Source: Allobosea sp. CS1GBMeth4 (GTDB lineage: Bacteria > Pseudomonadota > Alphaproteobacteria > Rhizobiales > Beijerinckiaceae). Taken from it: a stretch of 64,000 nucleotides of DNA. Below are positions 8,820 through 17,227 of this stretch, one piece after another. The stretch is taken from NCBI RefSeq assembly GCF_900185715.1, contig NZ_FYAS01000030.1, forward strand, positions 62,001 to 126,000. Reading direction: 5' to 3'. Below the pieces are notes generated by a model. It had not been told where the DNA came from, did no database searches, and saw nothing but the letters and a program-made list of their open reading frames with translations. The translations under genes and the position numbers were made by a program. Within the stretch, counting starts at the first letter, position 1, and every line of letters begins with the position of its first letter.

Positions 8820-10891
8820 GCGGCCTCCAGGGCGATGTCGATATTGCCGGCCTCGTCGAGCCTGGCGCTCTGGCCGGGGCCGACGACGCAGGTGCAGTCA
8901 TATTCCTCGACGACGAAGGGCCCGCGCCGTGCGGTACCGTCGAGATCGGCCCGGCCGATCACGGCGATGGCGACGGCAGGCGCTCCCGCCTTGAACGAGA
9001 CCGGCCGGTCGGCCCGGCGCATCGGCGCCTCCGCGGCGAATTTCTGGCGCGGCGCGGCCAGCGGCAGGCAGGCCGAGAGGCGGGCATTGACGAGGTGGAC
9101 CGCGTCCTTTTGCGAGCGATGGCCATAGGTGCGCTCGTGCTCGCGATGGAACAGCTCGCTGAGCTCGGCGATGTCGAAGCGCCTGGCCGACACGGTGAGC
9201 TCGTAGGCCTGGCCGACATAGCGCAGGTCGGCGGCATAGCGGAATTCTGCCTGCGCCAGGTCATAGCCTTCGAGCGCGAGGATGCGGCTGGCATCGGCGC
9301 CGAGCTCGGCGAAGAGCTGTTCGAGCCCGGCATTGTCGAGTTCTCCAGCCCGCCGGCGCGACGGCCGCACGAACTCCTGCTCGACATCGGAGCGCAGCAG
9401 GCCGAGCGCGCTGAAGACGCCCGCGGCGCGCGGGACGATGACGCGGCGGATGCCGAGCGCGCTCGCGACCTCGGCCGCGACGACCGGGCCGTTGCCGCCG
9501 AAGGCGACCAGAGTCGCCTGGCGCGGATCGCGGCCGCGATAGGTCGAGACCGCCTTGACCGCCCGCGTCATGGTGGTGACCGCGAGCGTCAGCACGCCGC
9601 GCGCCGTATGCTGGAGGTCGAGGCCGAGCGGGCGGGCGACCTGGTCGTTCAGTGCGGCGCGGCCCGCATCGGCGTGCAGAGGAAAGCTGCCGCCGGCGAG
9701 TGCGACGTCGTTGATATAGCCGAGCGTCAGGAAGGCGTCCGTCAGCGTCGCCTGCCGGCCGCCCAACCCGTAGCAGACGGGGCCGGGCCAGGCGCCGGCG
9801 CTCTGCGGGCCGACCGAAATCTGGTTCATCCGGTCGATCGCGACGATGCTGCCACCGCCCGCTCCGATCTCGGACACGTCGATGAACGGCATCTTGATCG
9901 GGTAGCCGCCGCCCTTGACCAGCTTGCTCGACAGGTTGATGCCGGCGCCGACCTCGTATTCGGTGGTGCGCGCCGGCTCGCCATGCTCGATCAGCGCCGC
10001 CTTGGCGGTGGTGCCGCCCATGTCGAAGGAGATGATGCTGGGCTCGTCGCTGCCCGAGACCAGGCGGGCGCAGGCGATGACACCGGCGGCGGGTCCGGAT
10101 TCGACCAGGGAGGCGGCTCGCTTCACGGCCGAGCCGAGGCGCATGATGCCGCCGCCGGAATGCATCATCTCGACCTGGCAGCCGACACCGATCGAGGCCA
10201 GTCGCGCCGTCAGCGCACTGGCATAGTTGCGCACGACCGGGCCGATATAGGCGTTCACCACCACGGTCGAGGTGCGCTCGTATTCGCGGATCTCGGGCAG
10301 GATCTCCGAGCCGCGGCAGATATAGACGCCCTCGCCGAGCTCGGCGCGCAGGATGTCCTCGGCCTCGATCTCGTGCCGGGGATTGGCGTAGGCATGCAGG
10401 AAGCTGATCGCGACAGCCTCGACGCCCTCCTCGCGGAAGCGCCGGGCGGCCGCCACGACATCCGCGCGAGAGAGCGGCACGCGCACCGCGCCGTCGGGAC
10501 CGAGCCGCTCGTTGACCTCGAGCCGCAGGCGCCGCGCCGCCAGCGGCTTCGGCTTGTCGTATTGCAGATCGTAGAGCACCGGGATGCGCAGGCGGCGCAT
10601 CTCGAGCACGTCCCGGAAACCGGCTGTGGTCAGGAGGCCGGTGCGGGCGCCCTTGTATTCCAGGATGGCGTTGGTCGCGACCGTCGTCGCATGGACGATG
10701 CCGGTGATGCGGTCCGGCGTCGTCTGATAGTCCTCGATCAGCGCCTTCAGCGCCTCGGCGATGCCCCGGCTGTAATCATCGGGCGTCGAGGGCACCTTGC
10801 GGGTCTCGACCAGCCCGTCATCGCGCGCGATCACGACGTCGGTGAAGGTGCCGCCGATGTCGATGCCGATCCTGTAGCTATGCTGCGCCAT
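8816..10891 (-). CDS. hyuA: Hydantoinase A / oxoprolinase alpha-type subunit
   Basis: A 691-residue HyuA-family ATPase subunit. The N-terminus YRIGIDIGGTFTDVV carries the ASKHA-type phosphate-binding loop DIGGTFTD (11-18). IISFDMGGTTAKAALI is the second phosphate motif, and VAFGGNGPVVAAEVASALGI completes the nucleotide fold. The ATG at 10891 is chosen because it places the phosphate-binding loop right at the N-terminus as in homologues; the longer frame to 11026 would add 45 proline-rich residues inside the upstream ABC gene. It overlaps the dppF-like gene by 14 nt and hyuB by ATGA. It forms the ATP-dependent ring-opening complex with hyuB; the actual substrate is not evident. Confidence 0.92.
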   Translation of the reverse strand: MAQHSYRIGIDIGGTFTDVVIARDDGLVETRKVPSTPDDYSRGIAEALKALIEDYQTTPDRITGIVHATTVATNAILEYKGARTGLLTTAGFRDVLEMRRLRIPVLYDLQYDKPKPLAARRLRLEVNERLGPDGAVRVPLSRADVVAAARRFREEGVEAVAISFLHAYANPRHEIEAEDILRAELGEGVYICRGSEILPEIREYERTSTVVVNAYIGPVVRNYASALTARLASIGVGCQVEMMHSGGGIMRLGSAVKRAASLVESGPAAGVIACARLVSGSDEPSIISFDMGGTTAKAALIEHGEPARTTEYEVGAGINLSSKLVKGGGYPIKMPFIDVSEIGAGGGSIVAIDRMNQISVGPQSAGAWPGPVCYGLGGRQATLTDAFLTLGYINDVALAGGSFPLHADAGRAALNDQVARPLGLDLQHTARGVLTLAVTTMTRAVKAVSTYRGRDPRQATLVAFGGNGPVVAAEVASALGIRRVIVPRAAGVFSALGLLRSDVEQEFVRPSRRRAGELDNAGLEQLFAELGADASRILALEGYDLAQAEFRYAADLRYVGQAYELTVSARRFDIAELSELFHREHERTYGHRSQKDAVHLVNARLSACLPLAAPRQKFAAEAPMRRADRPVSFKAGAPAVAIAVIGRADLDGTARRGPFVVEEYDCTCVVGPGQSARLDEAGNIDIALEAA

Positions 10892-11753
10892 GGATGTCTT
10901 CCCGGGTTTCTGGGTCCGCGCCAGCGTCGGCCAGTGCCGGCGACGGCGTCCGCCGGCCGGCGAGGCCCTTGGGCACGGCGGCGATGAGGGCTTGGGTGTA
11001 GGGATGCCGGGGACGCTCGAGCACATCGAGGCAGGGCCCCTGCTCGACGATCGCCCCCTTGCGCATCACGACGATGCGGCTGCACAGCGTGCGCACCAGT
11101 GCCAGGTCGTGGCTGATGAACAGCAGCGTCAGGCCGAGCTCGCGCGTGAGGCGAGACAGCAGGTTGATCACCTGGGCCTGCAGCGAGACGTCGAGCGCGG
11201 AGACCGGCTCGTCGGCGATCAGCACCTCCGGCTTCATTGCCAGTGCGCGCGCCAGGCCGATGCGCTGGCGCTGGCCGCCGGACAGCTCGTGCGGCAGGCG
11301 CGGCCCGATCTCGGGCCCGAGCCCGACCAGCGTCAGCAGCTCGGTGATCTCGCTTTCGCGCCGCACCTTTGGCACGCCGCGCAGCGCCAGCGTCTCGCCG
11401 AGGCAGCGCGCCACGCTCTTGCGTGGATTCAGCGCGCTGCTCGAATCCTGGAACACCATCTGCACGCGCCGGCGCCACGGCCCGGCATGGTTGCGCATCA
11501 GCTCCGTCATCGGCTGGCCGTCGAGCAGGACCTCGCCGGACGTCGGCCGCGCCAGTCCGACCGCGAGCCCGGCCAGGGTCGACTTGCCCGAACCGCTCTC
11601 GCCGACGATGCCGACGACATCGCCACGCATTACGTCGAGGCTGACATCGTCGAGCGCGACGAGCCGGCTGTCGCGTCCGAGCAGGCGATCGAGCAGCCCG
11701 CCCTGCGGGAAGGATTTGCAGACGCTGCGCAGCGAGAGGATCGGGCCGGTCAT
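10878..11753 (-). CDS. Dipeptide/oligopeptide ABC transporter ATP-binding protein (DppF/OppF-like)
   Basis: A 291-residue ATPase. Walker A is GESGSGKST (51-59), the signature LSGGQRQRIGLARAL, Walker B VLIADEPVSALD, and the C-terminal RPRHPYTQALIAAVP is the oligopeptide-type HPYT motif of the OppDF/DppDF subfamily. It pairs with the DppD-like ATPase encoded immediately upstream (ATGA overlap) as the heterodimeric motor of the importer. Its stop lies inside the start region of hyuA. The subfamily imports di-/oligopeptides but also opines, nickel and other solutes, so the substrate should be taken from the linked catabolic genes rather than the name. Confidence 0.93.
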   Translation of the reverse strand: MTGPILSLRSVCKSFPQGGLLDRLLGRDSRLVALDDVSLDVMRGDVVGIVGESGSGKSTLAGLAVGLARPTSGEVLLDGQPMTELMRNHAGPWRRRVQMVFQDSSSALNPRKSVARCLGETLALRGVPKVRRESEITELLTLVGLGPEIGPRLPHELSGGQRQRIGLARALAMKPEVLIADEPVSALDVSLQAQVINLLSRLTRELGLTLLFISHDLALVRTLCSRIVVMRKGAIVEQGPCLDVLERPRHPYTQALIAAVPKGLAGRRTPSPALADAGADPETREDIHGAA

Positions 11754-12715
11754 CGCGGCCTCCAGCAGGCCGTGCGATGCCCGGCATCGGCGACCAGCGC
11801 CGGCATCTCACTGGCGCAGGGCTCGACGGCGTCGGGGCAGCGCGGCGAGAACGGGCACCCCGCCGGCAGGCGGCCGAGCCGCGGCGGCGCGCCCTCGATC
11901 GCGGTGAGCGGGCCGACCGGGCCGGAGAGGCTCGGCACGCAGGCCTTCAGCAGGCCGGTATAGGGATGGCGCGGGGCAAGCTCGATCGCCTCGACCGGCC
12001 CGTCCTCGACGACCTTGCCGCCATACATCACCACGACGCGGTCGACGATCTCGGCGACGAGCTGGAGATTGTGCGAGATGAAGACGACGGCGAGGCCGAG
12101 CTCGCGACGCAATTCCGCGATCAGGTCGACGATCCGGGCCTGCACGGTGACGTCGAGCGCCGTGCTCGGCTCGTCGGCGATCAGCAGGCGCGGTCGGCAG
12201 GCAATCGCCATGGCGATCAGGACGCGCTGGCGCATGCCGCCCGAGAATTCGTGCGGATAGGAAGCGAGGCGTCCTGCCGCATCGCGAATGCCGACGCGCT
12301 CCAGCGCCTCGGCCGCGATGCGCCGTGCCTCGCGCGTCGAGACATTCCGGTGCGCGCCCACGACGTCGGTGATCTGGCGCCCGATGGTCAGCGCCGGGTT
12401 GAGCGAGCTCTGCGGGTCCTGGAAGACCATGGCGATGTCGCGCCCGCGCAGTGCCCGCATTCGCTTTTCGTCGACGGCGAGCAGATCCTCGCCGTCGAGG
12501 ATCACGCGTCCGCCGGTGACGCGCGCCGGCGCGCCGAGCAGGCGCATCACCGCGAGCATGCTGAGGCTCTTGCCCGAGCCCGATTCGCCGACGATGCCGA
12601 CGGCTTCGCCGGGCGCGACGGAGAAATCGACGCCACGCACCGCCTCGACCATGCCGCCATCGGCGGAGCGGAAGCCGACGCGCAGCCCCTCGACGCTGAG
12701 CAGGGCCGGGCTCAT
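11750..12715 (-). CDS. Dipeptide/oligopeptide ABC transporter ATP-binding protein (DppD/OppD-like)
   Basis: A 321-residue ATPase starting MSPALLSVEGLRVGFR. Walker A is GESGSGKS (43-50), signature FSGGMRQRVLIAMAI, Walker B LLIADEPSTALD. The C-terminal oligo/HPY domain contains HPYTGLLKACVPS and a four-cysteine cluster (GCPFSPRCPDAVEPC and a final Cys), the usual feature of DppD/OppD subunits. The ATG at 12715 overlaps the stop of the permease gene (ATGA). A longer open frame upstream to 13429 runs antiphase through the permease gene and is not real. It works with the DppF-like subunit. Confidence 0.94.
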   Translation of the reverse strand: MSPALLSVEGLRVGFRSADGGMVEAVRGVDFSVAPGEAVGIVGESGSGKSLSMLAVMRLLGAPARVTGGRVILDGEDLLAVDEKRMRALRGRDIAMVFQDPQSSLNPALTIGRQITDVVGAHRNVSTREARRIAAEALERVGIRDAAGRLASYPHEFSGGMRQRVLIAMAIACRPRLLIADEPSTALDVTVQARIVDLIAELRRELGLAVVFISHNLQLVAEIVDRVVVMYGGKVVEDGPVEAIELAPRHPYTGLLKACVPSLSGPVGPLTAIEGAPPRLGRLPAGCPFSPRCPDAVEPCASEMPALVADAGHRTACWRPR

Positions 12716-13596
12716 GCGACCAGTGTCCTGGCTTCGCTGCGCGGGTCGAGCAGATCCCGCACCGCATCGCCCAGCAGGTTGAAGCCGATCACGGTCAGCG
12801 AGATGGCGAGCCCCGGGAAGACCGGCAGCCACCATTCGCCGGAATAGATCGCGCTGCGCGCATCGGAAAGCATGGTGCCCCAGCTCGGCTGCGGCGGCTG
12901 CACGCCGAGGCCGACGAAGCTGATCGAGGCTTCGATGACGATGCCGATCGCGACCAGCAGCGTGCCCTGCACGATGATCGGCGAGAGGCAGTTCGGCAGC
13001 ACCTCGCCGGCGACGATCTGCCAATGCGAGGCGCCTTGCAGGAACCGGGCGCGGACATAGTCGGCCCCGGCGACGCGCTTGGCGACCGCATAGGTGACGC
13101 GGGCGAAGACGGGCGAGAACAGGCAGCCGACGAGGACGACGATCTTGACCTCGTTCGGCAGCAGCAGCGGGCCCACCGGCAGCGGTCCGACGCCGAGGAT
13201 GCCGACGATGGCGATGGCCCAGACCAGGAGCGGAATCGAGGCGACGCCGTCGACGACGCGCATCACCACCTGCTCGCCGAGCCCGCCTTTGTAAGCGGCG
13301 AAGATCCCGGCCGAGACACCAATCGCTGCGCCGATCAGCACGGCACCGATTCCGACCGAAAGCGAGGCGCGCGCTCCGAACAGGATGCGGCTCAACACGT
13401 CCCGGCCGCCCTGGTCGGTGCCGAGCCAATGGCTTCCGTCGGGGGCCGCCAGCCTGTCCTCGATATCGAGCGCGAGCGGGTCGTAAGGCGCGATCAGCGG
13501 CGCGAAGACCGCGGCGAACAGGATCAGCCCGACGATCCCGGCCCCGAGCCAGCCGCTCCAGTCGAGGTCATCGAGGGCGTTGCGCAGGCCGCTCAT
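12712..13596 (-). CDS. ABC transporter permease (DppC-like)
   Basis: A 294-residue inner-membrane permease. It has an N-terminal membrane segment (GIVGLILFAAVFAPLIAPYD), the DppC-type segment HWLGTDQGGRDVLSRILFGA and several later hydrophobic helices (VVMRVVDGVASIPLLVWAIA, FPGLAISLTVIGFNLLGDAV). The EAA-type cytoplasmic loop follows ADYVRARFLQGAS. The protein ends LLDPRSEART, the usual DppC terminus. Start and stop overlap both neighbours by ATGA, consistent with stoichiometric production of both permeases and ATPases. Confidence 0.94.
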   Translation of the reverse strand: MSGLRNALDDLDWSGWLGAGIVGLILFAAVFAPLIAPYDPLALDIEDRLAAPDGSHWLGTDQGGRDVLSRILFGARASLSVGIGAVLIGAAIGVSAGIFAAYKGGLGEQVVMRVVDGVASIPLLVWAIAIVGILGVGPLPVGPLLLPNEVKIVVLVGCLFSPVFARVTYAVAKRVAGADYVRARFLQGASHWQIVAGEVLPNCLSPIIVQGTLLVAIGIVIEASISFVGLGVQPPQPSWGTMLSDARSAIYSGEWWLPVFPGLAISLTVIGFNLLGDAVRDLLDPRSEARTLVA

Positions 13597-14537
13597 GCCG
13601 CCGCCCTCTGGCGCGGATCGAGCACGCGGTTGATCAGGTCGGCGCCGAGATTGGCGAAGACGAAGATCGCGGTGAACAGGAAGACGATGCCCTGCAGCAG
13701 CAGGAAGTCGCGCTGCGAGATTGCGTTCAGCAGGGCCCGCGACAGGCCGGGGATGTTGAAGACCTGCTCGATGATCAGCGCCCAGCCGAACATGTAGCCG
13801 AAGGAGAGCGCCGCGAGATTGACCACCGGCGGCAGCGCGTTGACCAGCGCATAGAACACCACCTGGCGGGGAGAGAGCCCCATGGCACGGGCGGTGCGGA
13901 CATAGTCGCCGCGCAGGGTCTCCTGCAGGCTCGCCTGCGTCATCCGCGCCAGCACGGCGATGTAGTAGACCGCGAGCGAGAGCGAGGGCATCAGGATGCT
14001 CTGCAGGTGCAACGACAGGCCGGCCGCGAGCGGAAAATATCCGCCCGGCGGCAACAGGCGCAGATCGACGGCGAGGAAGCGGATCAGCACGATGCCGAGC
14101 CAGAAGGCCGGGATCGACAGGCCGAGCACGGATGCGAAGCGGCTCACCCTGTCGAAGACGCCGCCTGGCTTGAGCGCGGCAAGGACGCCGATGCCGAGGC
14201 CGAAGACGAGCGCGATCAGGAAGGCGAAGAGCACGATCGCCAGCGTCACCGGCAGCGCATTGGCGATCTCGGCGGCGACGTCGCGGCCGGTGACGAAGGA
14301 CCTGCCGAAATCCCCGCGCGCCACGTCGCCGAGCCAGGCGGCGTATTGCGACAGGAACGGCCGGTCGAGGCCGTGCGCCTGCTCGAACTGCGCGATCTGC
14401 TCGCTCGTCGCGTCGGCCCCGAGCACGATCCGGGCCGGGGAGCCCGGCCCGGAGCGCGTCAGCGCGAACAGCGCGAGGCCGACGAAGAGCAGCGTGCCGA
14501 TCGAGGAGACGATGCGACCTGCGACGAGGCGGAGCAT
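13593..14537 (-). CDS. ABC transporter permease (DppB-like)
   Basis: A 314-residue permease with the DppB N-terminal arrangement: one membrane helix (IVSSIGTLLFVGLALFALTR), a periplasmic stretch with HGLDRPFLSQYAAWL and GDFGRSF, then about five more helices. The EAA loop sequence is LRGDYVRTARAMGLSPRQVV. The end DLINRVLDPRQRAAA is typical. It starts 12 nt after the stop of the binding-protein gene and overlaps the DppC-like gene by ATGA. Confidence 0.94.
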   Translation of the reverse strand: MLRLVAGRIVSSIGTLLFVGLALFALTRSGPGSPARIVLGADATSEQIAQFEQAHGLDRPFLSQYAAWLGDVARGDFGRSFVTGRDVAAEIANALPVTLAIVLFAFLIALVFGLGIGVLAALKPGGVFDRVSRFASVLGLSIPAFWLGIVLIRFLAVDLRLLPPGGYFPLAAGLSLHLQSILMPSLSLAVYYIAVLARMTQASLQETLRGDYVRTARAMGLSPRQVVFYALVNALPPVVNLAALSFGYMFGWALIIEQVFNIPGLSRALLNAISQRDFLLLQGIVFLFTAIFVFANLGADLINRVLDPRQRAAA

Positions 14538-14549
14538 GGCGGGCCCGGT

Positions 14550-16109
14550 TCAGACCTTGATCTCGCCGGGCGCGATGGTCAGGCCCTGATTGACCTTCAC
14601 GTCCTGGAGAGACTGCCGCCAGAGATTGGAGGCGTGGACATAGCCGAGCACGCCGAGCGGCGCGTCGCGCGCCGCCAGCATCTGCAGCTTGCCGTAGAGC
14701 GCCTTGAGCTTTGGCTGCTCGGTCTCGGCGAAGGCGGCGGCGAGCGTCTGGTTGAACTCGGGGTTATTGTAGCCCGTGCTCTTGGAGAGCACCTGCTCCG
14801 GCGTCAGGCAGACCTGCATGATGTAGCTCGGCTCGCCCGGCGACATGAAGACCTGCAGCGCCGCCTGGTGCTCGCCACGGATCGCCTGCTGGATCAGCAC
14901 GGAGAATTCATGGACCTTGAGATTGACCTTGATGCCGATCTTGGCGAGCTGCGCCTGCACGAAGATCGCGGCATCCTTGGTGTCGAGCAGATAGGGCTCG
15001 GCCTGGATGCTGAGGTCGAACTCGACTCCGCCGGCGTATTTCGACTTGGCGAGGAAGGCCTTGGCCTTGTCGAGGTCGAAGCCGAGTTCCTTGTCGGCTT
15101 CGGCATTGAACCACCAGCCGCGCGAGGGTGCCGGCACCGCCGAAGGATCGAGCAGTCCGTAATAGACCTTATCGCCGATCGTCTTGCGGTCGATCGCGGC
15201 GGAGACCGCCTTGCGGAAGTTCAGGTCGTCGAAGGGCGGCTTCAGATTGTTGGTGTACATCAGCAGCGCGCCGCCAAGCGTCGGGCGCGAGGCGCCGGTG
15301 ATGCCCGGCATCGTCTTCAGCCGGCTGAACTCGCGCGGCGGCGGCGCGCTGATCAGGTCGACCTGGCCGGTGAGCAGATAGGCGACGCGGGTCGCGTCTT
15401 CCGGGATCATCTTGACGACGAGCCGGTCCCAGCGCGGCAGGCCCTTGCGCCAGTAGGTCGGGTTCTTCCTGAAGCTGATATAGTCGTTCGGCTTCCACTC
15501 CTCGAAGACGCCGAAGCCGGTGCCGACCCCGGCAGGCTTCGACTTGAAATAGTCGTCGCCATGCTCCTTGCGCGAGCCGGCCGGGTAGATGCCCATGTAC
15601 TTGGTCAGGAAATAGAGCCAGGGGCCGTAGGGCTCCGTGAGCTCGAACTGCACCTTGAGCGGGTCCAGCACGGTGACCTTGGCGATGCGGGTGAAGAGCG
15701 AGCGGCGGGCCGCCTTGTTGGCGGGGTCGAGCAGATAATCGAAGGAATATTTCACATCCTCCGCCGTCATCTTCTTGCCGTTGTGGAAGGTGACGCCGTC
15801 GCGCAGCTCGAAAGTATATGTCCTCTTGTCGGCCGAGATCGTCGGCAGCGCCGTGGCGAGCTGCGGCTTCAGCACGCCGTCGACATCGTACTCGACAAGG
15901 TTCTCGAACACGGTCTGGCCGAGCACCATGGCGTCGTGATTGAGCTGGTTAATCGGATCGATGGTGATCGGGTTGCTCGGCAGGACGATTGTCAGCGTCT
16001 TGCCGTTGTTCGGTTGCGCGTGGAGCAGGCTTGCCGGAAGCAGGCCGCCAAGGGCGCCGCCGGCAGCGGTCGCGATGAATGCGCGGCGATTTGTCGGCCT
16101 GGTCAGCAT
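14550..16109 (-). CDS. ABC transporter substrate-binding protein, peptide/nickel family 5
   Basis: A 519-residue periplasmic binding protein. The N-terminus MLTRPTNRRAFIATAAGG, ending at LLHAQ, has a twin-arginine-like NRRAF followed by a hydrophobic core, so export may use Tat. The mature part contains the SBP_bac_5 hallmarks: LRDGVTFHNGKKMTAEDVKY, the DPLKVQFELTEPYGPWLYFL region and the C-terminal lobe. It is the first gene of a probable nine-step import and degradation operon (SBP, DppB, DppC, DppD, DppF, HyuA, HyuB, DSD1 enzyme) running from about 16.1 to 5.9 kb, and is divergent from a LysR regulator 139 bp away. Ligand unknown. Confidence 0.93.
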   Translation of the reverse strand: MLTRPTNRRAFIATAAGGALGGLLPASLLHAQPNNGKTLTIVLPSNPITIDPINQLNHDAMVLGQTVFENLVEYDVDGVLKPQLATALPTISADKRTYTFELRDGVTFHNGKKMTAEDVKYSFDYLLDPANKAARRSLFTRIAKVTVLDPLKVQFELTEPYGPWLYFLTKYMGIYPAGSRKEHGDDYFKSKPAGVGTGFGVFEEWKPNDYISFRKNPTYWRKGLPRWDRLVVKMIPEDATRVAYLLTGQVDLISAPPPREFSRLKTMPGITGASRPTLGGALLMYTNNLKPPFDDLNFRKAVSAAIDRKTIGDKVYYGLLDPSAVPAPSRGWWFNAEADKELGFDLDKAKAFLAKSKYAGGVEFDLSIQAEPYLLDTKDAAIFVQAQLAKIGIKVNLKVHEFSVLIQQAIRGEHQAALQVFMSPGEPSYIMQVCLTPEQVLSKSTGYNNPEFNQTLAAAFAETEQPKLKALYGKLQMLAARDAPLGVLGYVHASNLWRQSLQDVKVNQGLTIAPGEIKV

Positions 16110-16248
16110 CGGGATCCCCTCTTTTCTGCAATGCCTTGGCGACGGCCCGCAGGCGTCGCGCCGAACGAGGGGAGGCTAGAGTGCTGGGGCGACGAATAAA
16201 AATAAGAAGTGGTTGCCGCTCGATTGTCTGCCGCTATCATCTCGAGCG

Positions 16249-17163
16249 ATGCGCTATACCTTTGGTCAGGCGGAAGCGTTCTATTGGGTGGCCCGGCTGG
16301 GCGGCTTCCGTTCCGCCGCCCAGCATCTCAACCTGTCGCAGCCGACGGTCAGCCTGCGCATCAAGGAGCTCGAACGCACCTTGGGTGGGGAGCTGTTCGA
16401 TCGCTCGCTCTACCGCCCGGTGCCGACGACGCTCGGCAGCGCCATCTATGCCGATATCGAGCGCATGCTGGCCCATGCCGAGCAGGTCCAGCGCCATGGC
16501 AAGGACGGCTTGCGCGGCAAGAGCCTGCTCCGCATCGGCGCCGCGGATTCCTTCGCGGCTTCGATCCTGCCCGATCTGCTCGCCCAGCTGGCGCGCCGCC
16601 ACGCCGAATTGCAGGTCGACGTCACCGTCGATTTCAGCACCAGGCTGGAGCAGCTGCTGCTCGACCGGTCGATCGACATCGCCTTCCTGTCGCAGCCGCG
16701 CGCTCATGACGGGATCACCATCGTCCCGCTCTGGCTGATCGATCTCGTCTGGGTGGTCGGAGAAGGGCTGCCCTTCGCCGGCAACGTCGCGACGCCGGAG
16801 AGGCTCGTCGACCTGCCGATCTTCACCAACAGCTCGCCATCCGGCCTGTTCACCACCATTCAGATGTGGTTCGGCGCGCATGGTTTGAAACCGCGACGGC
16901 TCAACACCTGTAACCCGCTGACGGTGATCGCTCGCCTCGCCAGCGCCGGCACCGGCGCAGCGATGATACCGCGCGAGATGATCCATCTCTCGGGCGACAG
17001 GCTCGCGCTGCGCGTGCTCGAGGCCAATCCGCCGATCCCGTCGCATAATCTCTGCGCGATGTGGTGGAACAACGAATCCGCGGACGAGTGCGGCGACCTT
17101 GCCAATCTCGCCCGCGAGATTGCGGCGGGCGGCGGGGCAGCGACGCCCAAGGACAGAGGCTAG
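16249..17163 (+). CDS. LysR family transcriptional regulator
   Basis: A 304-residue LysR-type regulator. The winged HTH lies at residues 1-60 (EAFYWVARLGGFRSAAQHLN, then SQPTVSLRIKELERTLGG), followed by the substrate-sensing periplasmic-binding-like domain (KSLLRIGAADSFAASILPDL onwards). The ATG at 16249 (MRYTFGQAEAFYW) fits LysR alignments; an upstream in-frame start would add 12 residues. It is divergent from the SBP gene of the transporter-hydantoinase operon and is the obvious candidate to regulate it. Its TAG stop lies within a palindromic TAGAGCATGCTCTA repeat. Confidence 0.93.
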   Translation: MRYTFGQAEAFYWVARLGGFRSAAQHLNLSQPTVSLRIKELERTLGGELFDRSLYRPVPTTLGSAIYADIERMLAHAEQVQRHGKDGLRGKSLLRIGAADSFAASILPDLLAQLARRHAELQVDVTVDFSTRLEQLLLDRSIDIAFLSQPRAHDGITIVPLWLIDLVWVVGEGLPFAGNVATPERLVDLPIFTNSSPSGLFTTIQMWFGAHGLKPRRLNTCNPLTVIARLASAGTGAAMIPREMIHLSGDRLALRVLEANPPIPSHNLCAMWWNNESADECGDLANLAREIAAGGGAATPKDRG

Positions 17164-17174
17164 AGCATGCTCTA
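17161..17174. repeat. Palindrome TAGAGCATGCTCTA at the end of the LysR gene
   Basis: A perfect 14-bp palindrome whose first three bases are the TAG stop codon of the LysR gene. The same end motif, TAGAGC...GCTCTA, brackets the repeat at 56007-56057, which likewise supplies a stop codon. I read it as a short form of the same dispersed element. Confidence 0.55.
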
Positions 17175-17227
17175 GCTCTCGCCAGGAAGCCGATATGCGC
17201 GCCAGGTCCCCGATGCCTCGATCCCGG

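Noticed and set aside
9095-10987. Very long plus-strand open frame opposite hyuA (and similar ones elsewhere)
   Set aside because: It is the antisense shadow of hyuA; His/Arg/Ala/Asp-rich translation without domains. The same holds for other long frames opposite ilvD, the NRPS-like gene and soxA.
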